A DNA stretch of 64,000 nucleotides from Ophthalmolycus amberensis (lineage: Eukaryota; Chordata; Actinopteri; Perciformes; Zoarcidae), in contig JAFEUB010000896.1 of NCBI GenBank assembly GCA_024529925.1, forward strand, positions 862,501-926,500, read 5' to 3'. The stretch's first letter is position 1. The number at the start of each line of letters is the position of its first letter. This document shows positions 59,057-64,000 of this stretch, piece after piece. The position numbers and the translations under genes were made by a program. The notes under the pieces were generated by a model, which saw only the letters and a list, made by a program, of their open reading frames with translations, did not search any database and was not told where the DNA came from.

Positions 59057-62000
59057 TGACATGGAATATGGAGTGTGAAAAGCAGAGCGCACTTGGTATG
59101 CATGATGAAACACATCTCTGATATTCTTTGTTTGAGTGGCTATCTTGAAGAGAAAGATATGTCCTATGACTTCAGGAAATGGAATCGCTGTCCTGTCAGA
59201 GGGTTTAAGAATGTGGGCAGAGAGGCAACTCAACCATGTTAAATTCATTTGTCAACACTGTGATGCAATGAGGATGAAACGGCTCTTAAAAAAAACAAAA
59301 TGGTGCAGCCACGCAGACACTTCCAGTCAGCACCCTGTGTCAAAGTTGAAAGTAAAAATAATGGATAACGATACATTTCTTTCTTTTGGAGTGGAGTGTT
59401 TTTTTTTCTTGTTTTCTTCCCACGGCGATATGTTTGCATTTTAAAAGCGATACAGCATCTTGAAACATTAAAGTCTTAACATCAGAGGCTGAGGAAAATG
59501 TTTGCTTTTGAAAATATGGATTAATGCGGCCAATGTTTGGTAGATCAAGGTGGGGAGTTAGAATGCGTGAGTTCTAAACTTACATACAAACTTCTACATT
59601 TAGTGCCATCAGGGGTACAACCAGAAGCTACAGTTTCATGATCATCTGTGCGTCAAGGAAAACTTCAACCTGAAATCATGGAAGTCTTGACGGCAGCATC
59701 ACAGAGTCACAAGACATGTATTTTCCCTTTGATTTAGCTTAACATTCAACCTCTTAGTACGTGTATCCGGAAACAATACATGCCTCCCAAGGTGACAAAC
59801 ATGAAAGGAGTTTATATTCATGATGTGAGAAAGAGTTCTGGGGCTCCAGAAGTTAGTCTGATTTAAAACTATGGATGAGAGTCAAGAGAGAAGCCATGAA
59901 TAATGGCTAACTGTGAAACAGCAGGGCACCGACGCTGGAGATTGATTGCTCACACGAAGGCGTGCAGGAAAAATGGACCTCAATATCATTCACATCAAGT
60001 GAAAATCCTTAAGTGAAATATTGAGCAATACTGCAAGTCTGCTTTCGTAAAATATTGCTTTAAATCGAAAACTAGGCCGAAAGAATTACTCAAGTGAAAT
60101 ATTGCTACCCTATTCCATTAATACAATGAGTTATTGCTTTAAATAGAAGCTGAATCCAACACTAAATTGGGTCAGAAAAGGGTAAAATAATGAACTTTAC
60201 ACAAAATGGGGAAAAATTGCAGGAGAGGGTGGTATGGATAAAAGCCTGCATCAGGTTATACTGTATGTAAATTAAGACTGCAACTAAGAATCCTGCAGAT
60301 TATTTTCAGGATTAAGTAATTAAAATTAAAAAATATATGACAGAAAATATAGGAAAAATATCCATCAGTTTCCTCAGAGGAACTCTCCAATTATTTATAA
60401 ATCTCAAGTAGAGTGGAAACATCAATTAAATCATCAGTCGATTGAATAAACTTGTTTTTCTAATCTGTAATTATTTTGATTAAAAAGTAGCAATCATTCT
60501 CTGGTTTGAGTTTGTAAATCGTGAGCATTTGCTGCTTCTCTTCATCTGATGCGAGAGCAAACTGAATATCTTTGGGGTTCAGATTGACGGCAGACAAAAA
60601 AAAAAACAAGCGACTTGAAGACTTGTCGCCTTGGGTTCTGAGAAAAAAAAGACACATTGTGGCTCTTCCATTATTTTCTGACACGCCATTAATCGACAAA
60701 GGAAAAAACGTGATAGCCGGTGCTCCCAACCATGTGGACGGCATCTGTTTGTGTGCCACCAGACAGCACAGGGAGACATTAGTGGACTCCATCTGTATTT
60801 ACCAAAACACTGGTTGTTAACCCTTGTTGACCTGATGTATAGGGCGGACGAATCAAAGAAAGGACATGGCCTATCCGATCATATTGCTGGGGGGGGGGGG
60901 GGGGGGGGGGGACCATGCGGCAGTAGCGTGTGGAGTGCAGCCGCACAGGTGCAACGCGTTGCCAACATGCTGTAAATGCTCAGGTAGATTAGGCGCCACA
61001 CCCACCTGACAGAAGGAAGAGATGAGCCTCATATACAGAACTCTACACTGAACACAAGCAGTTCAAACAATGGACGACCTTTATACAGAACCACTGTCGC
61101 ATCATTTCACAGATTATTTTAGATGTCAGGGTGAATAAAAGCTCTCCGATATGTTTCATGACCTGTGGTGTTCCAGACTCGATTGCAAATTGCATTTTGT
61201 TGCAACAGCTTGGTTGAGCAACATATTTTTTCTTTCTAGGGCAAGTTGATGACATCTTCACTGGTTTTATTACAAAGCAAAGTCTGATGCTATTCTCTCC
61301 CTGCTATCAAGCGAGCGATGAACCCGAGATACTTCCTCAGCGACACTGCACATACTGAGGACTGGCTGTCGTAACACAAACTAAGCTGTTTGAGACTTTC
61401 GGAAACAATCACCCCGCTGACAAGTGACTCCAGCAAAAGCGCTTCGAAAAATTGCTATTGCATTACAAGACGGTTTGTCACATCCTCACCATGTTGAGAC
61501 ACATCATCCCCTGTGAGAGAAAGAGAGAAACTGCCATGCTCCCTTTGGAGCTGAAACATTATGTGACCTTTGATTTTAAATAGACAAGCTGGTACATCTC
61601 CAGGAAACTATTGAGACACTTGCAATAGACGGCAGTGTTGCAGCTGACACAAAAGAAAGATCACTTCTGGCCAGTGGGTCAAAGAGGTCGACAGCTCATC
61701 CAAGACACAGCTGTCCCCGATCTGACGGATTGAGAATTTAGAAAGAAATACATTTTAAATGGACAAAAACAGTGACGAGTAAATTAACCAAAGACAGGAA
61801 AGAGCTAGGCTCTTAAAAGTGGAATATACATTTTAACTTTATCTAAAATAGTGTAGACACAGGTCAGTGACAATCAATTTGCATTGGTTAAAAAGCATTT
61901 AATGAGAGCAGAACCTGTAGCTCAGGTGTCAAAACCCTCCAAGGGGCAATAAGATGATTACAGGAAGGAAGGGGAAAAAATCCATTACACAATATTGGAT

Positions 62001-62551
62001 TTTTTTTTCCAGGCCTCTAAAAATCCCTAAAATTAAACGACTTAAGAAAAAGAATAAAGTATGTGCTCCCAGCTCATGTACACACACTATGAGGTCACAA
62101 ATAGACATTGCAGTCTGTAAAGGGTCTGTCTAAAACAATATAATTATATACCAGGCTCAGACATCGTGCTCTGTGTTTGCCATTGTGGAGAGAAAGCACG
62201 GTTTAACCGCAGCACTCTTACGTGACAAACGTACACTGTGTCATTTCTGCTGAGAGGATGATTTCCAACCCTTCCAGCTGCTTTTGAACACAGCACCGTG
62301 TCACCTCAATGGGGCGCGCCATTTGTTTCAGTTCGTGGTTGATGAACTTTAACCCAGATGAGAAACTATGACATGTTATTTAAAGTCACTTCAGCAAACA
62401 ACAACCCTCTTTGCATCAATTGCTTCTTATTTATCGTGACTTCTGGGCAGATACAACGCATCGACGTTAACGAGCAAAGTAAGCATTTAGTATAGTAGTT
62501 GTTTCACCCCTCGAAAGGAAGCGTTAAGTTAGTTAACGTTTGTTAACTTAC
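59057..62551 (-). other. plin3: Leader intron of plin3, no coding sequence seen
   Basis: Between the coding exon 1 acceptor and a candidate leader donor at 62551 no frame with homology occurs. It holds a G run at 60889-60911 and a pair of similar 60-bp segments at about 60005-60165. Confidence 0.35.
60889..60911 (+). repeat. Poly-G run (23)
   Basis: This is the longest mononucleotide run in the window; exact length is uncertain. Confidence 0.9.
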
Positions 62552-62660
62552 CAGTTAGCTTAGCGACACGTGTTTGAGAAGTATACTTAAAAACAAAACG
62601 GAGCTGTTTCAATGAGCCACTGACCTCGCTGGCAGCCTGTCGCTCCTCTGTCGTTGGGTG
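62552..62660 (-). promoter_or_regulatory. plin3: Possible plin3 non-coding first exon and promoter region
   Basis: On the minus strand AACTG|GTAAGT at 62551 is a strong donor, preceded by a moderately GC-rich segment. Distance to the coding exon (3.5 kb) is compatible with a leader exon; transcript data are needed. Confidence 0.3.
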
Positions 62661-63059
62661 ACCTGCAGTGTAATGTTGGACCAGCCCACAACAAGGCTCT
62701 CTTTTCTGTGTGGCTCAGCTGCTGCACAGGAACATTACGGGCAGAAAGGCGGAGTTCTGGTAAACTTTGAACCAATTGAATCACAGCACGGAAGTGGCAG
62801 TCACAGCTGTCTCATCCGGTGCAATCAAATCATTAAAAAAAACAGCTAAATAATCTAAATTGATGCATAATAACGAAACCACTTTGTTTCGTTTCATGTT
62901 TTTACTCCTGTACTCACTCAGCTGGAGTTTGGACTTGTCTTGCTGATTCGTCCCTATTTTACAAGATTTATATTGTCTGACTCATTCATAATAATATAAA
63001 GTCATAGATTGTATATTGAGATGGATGAATTCAATATCTGTAGTGGGAAGTAGTGAAAA

Positions 63060-63270
63060 CTAAGTAGGCCTATATTAAAGTGCTGTACTTAAGTATACTT
63101 TTGAAGCACTGAAGTATATCGTTCATATTCTGCTTCATAATTCTACACTGTAGTTCACTACATTTCAGAGGCAAATATAGAACTTTTTACCTCACTACAT
63201 TTCTTTAACAGCTTTAGTTACTTGTTACTTTTCAGATTACGATCGTACATACAAAACATGACAGTTTATT
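63060..63270 (-). mobile_element. MITE-like dispersed repeat, copy near window end
   Basis: It contains GTTCACTACATTTCAGAGG, ACTTTTTACCTCACTACATT and TTACTTTTCAGATTA, aligning with 4050-4310 in the same order. The same family appears at 5650 in the opposite orientation. Confidence 0.5.
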
Positions 63271-63349
63271 AAACTACCCAGCAGTATATAAAGCGGTTCA
63301 AATTAGGTCCATCTCCATCTGATTGTTGATTTTTTGAAAAAAGGAGGCA

Positions 63350-63850
63350 AAGACACACACCCTTGTCTATATTAATGGAGCTGAGGTGGAGCACACGGTT
63401 TTAAGTTCCCGGAAATCAGCATCACAAACAGCCTGATGGTCCTCACACATCTCCATCCTGGTGAAGAAAGCTCATAAATGGCTGTGTTTCTTTAGGGAAC
63501 TTAAGAAGGCAGATTCCTGTGTCACATTCTTGTTAACTTTTACAGAGGAGCGATAGAAAAGCATCCTGACTGGAAACATTACAAACTGGCACGTCATGTG
63601 CACGGCCCAGAACAGGACAGAACATCATATCTACCGAGCATCAGTGATATTGGTGAGAAGAGGAGCCTGCAAAGAGCCAAAGGGATCTTTAAAGACAAAA
63701 CCCACCCCAGCCACACACTGTTCACCCTGCTGCCTTCTGCAAAGAGATGCAGAAGAATCAGCTGCCGTAGCACCAGACTTCAGAGCAGCTCATTTCTTCT
63801 GGCTGTGAGACTGAATGTTTTAGATCACACTAATGTAGTGGTAAGCTGAT
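63350..63850 (+). mobile_element. Decayed non-LTR retrotransposon (LINE) 3' fragment
   Basis: Frame 63598-63849 encodes SLQRAKGIFKDKTHPSHTLF followed by TLLPSAKRCRRISCRSTRLQ and SSFLLAVRLNVL, matching the conserved end of fish LINE ORF2 proteins (ahead of the RNase-H-less C-terminus in L2/CR1-like clades). Upstream sequence to about 63350 resembles the preceding palm-thumb region but is interrupted by stops and frame changes, so it is dead. Confidence 0.75.
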
Positions 63851-64000
63851 TTTGAAGTGTTTATTAATGTATGTGTCAAGAACTATAATTTCTCCTGTGA
63901 AGCATCCATATCTCTTGCATTAAGCGTTAATGTATAATTGACAATATATTAAGAAATATTTCTTCATGTTTTATGTGAATATCAAATATGAGATATTTAC

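Noticed and set aside
1..64000. CRISPR arrays, operons, phage or plasmid systems
   Set aside because: The multi-exon vertebrate genes, GT-AG introns and fish repeats show nuclear eukaryotic DNA; tandem motifs are microsatellites without spacers.

Overview
The window reads as nuclear DNA of a ray-finned (teleost) fish. It holds multi-exon vertebrate genes with short GT-AG introns, very many (GT)n/(CA)n and mononucleotide tracts, and dispersed elements that resemble common fish repeats (a LINE 3' end with a GATAA tail, MITE-like elements, one with TTAAAGG/CCTTTAA ends). Family names come from remembered vertebrate proteins; no database search was possible.

Layout. 1-17.6 kb is mostly non-coding, with microsatellites, a 306-bp segment present twice without a difference, a 5'-truncated LINE tail and one candidate alternative first exon (7733-7891). 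17.95-27.81 kb (+) is a complete 18-exon Ral guanine-nucleotide exchange factor gene, best matched to rgl1 (767 codons). 27.8-29.6 kb is its probable 3' UTR. 29.6-33.4 kb is the tail-to-tail gap. Three genes then follow on the minus strand: abhd17a (coding exons 41370 to 35990, 338 codons), an A20/AN1 zinc-finger gene of the zfand5/6 type (52110 to 47844), and a perilipin, probably plin3 (59034 to 54129, 425 codons). Beyond about 62.6 kb there is no gene, only a MITE-like repeat and a decayed LINE fragment.

The genes do not form one pathway. RGL1 links Ras to Ral, ABHD17A removes palmitate from membrane proteins including Ras family members, ZFAND5/6 proteins bind ubiquitin, and perilipins coat lipid droplets. 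The three minus-strand genes are packed head to tail; the probable perilipin poly(A) signal lies only about 100 bp from the probable zfand5 promoter.

The points most worth a second look are a one-base frame break in zfand5 coding exon 3, which as read would remove the AN1 finger; the exact 306-bp duplication with a 27-bp flanking repeat; the possible long N-terminal isoform of rgl1; an alanine/proline repeat expansion in abhd17a; and a synteny conflict in which an RGL1-like protein sits beside genes whose human counterparts lie on 19p13, where RGL3 resides. No novel multi-gene system was recognised.
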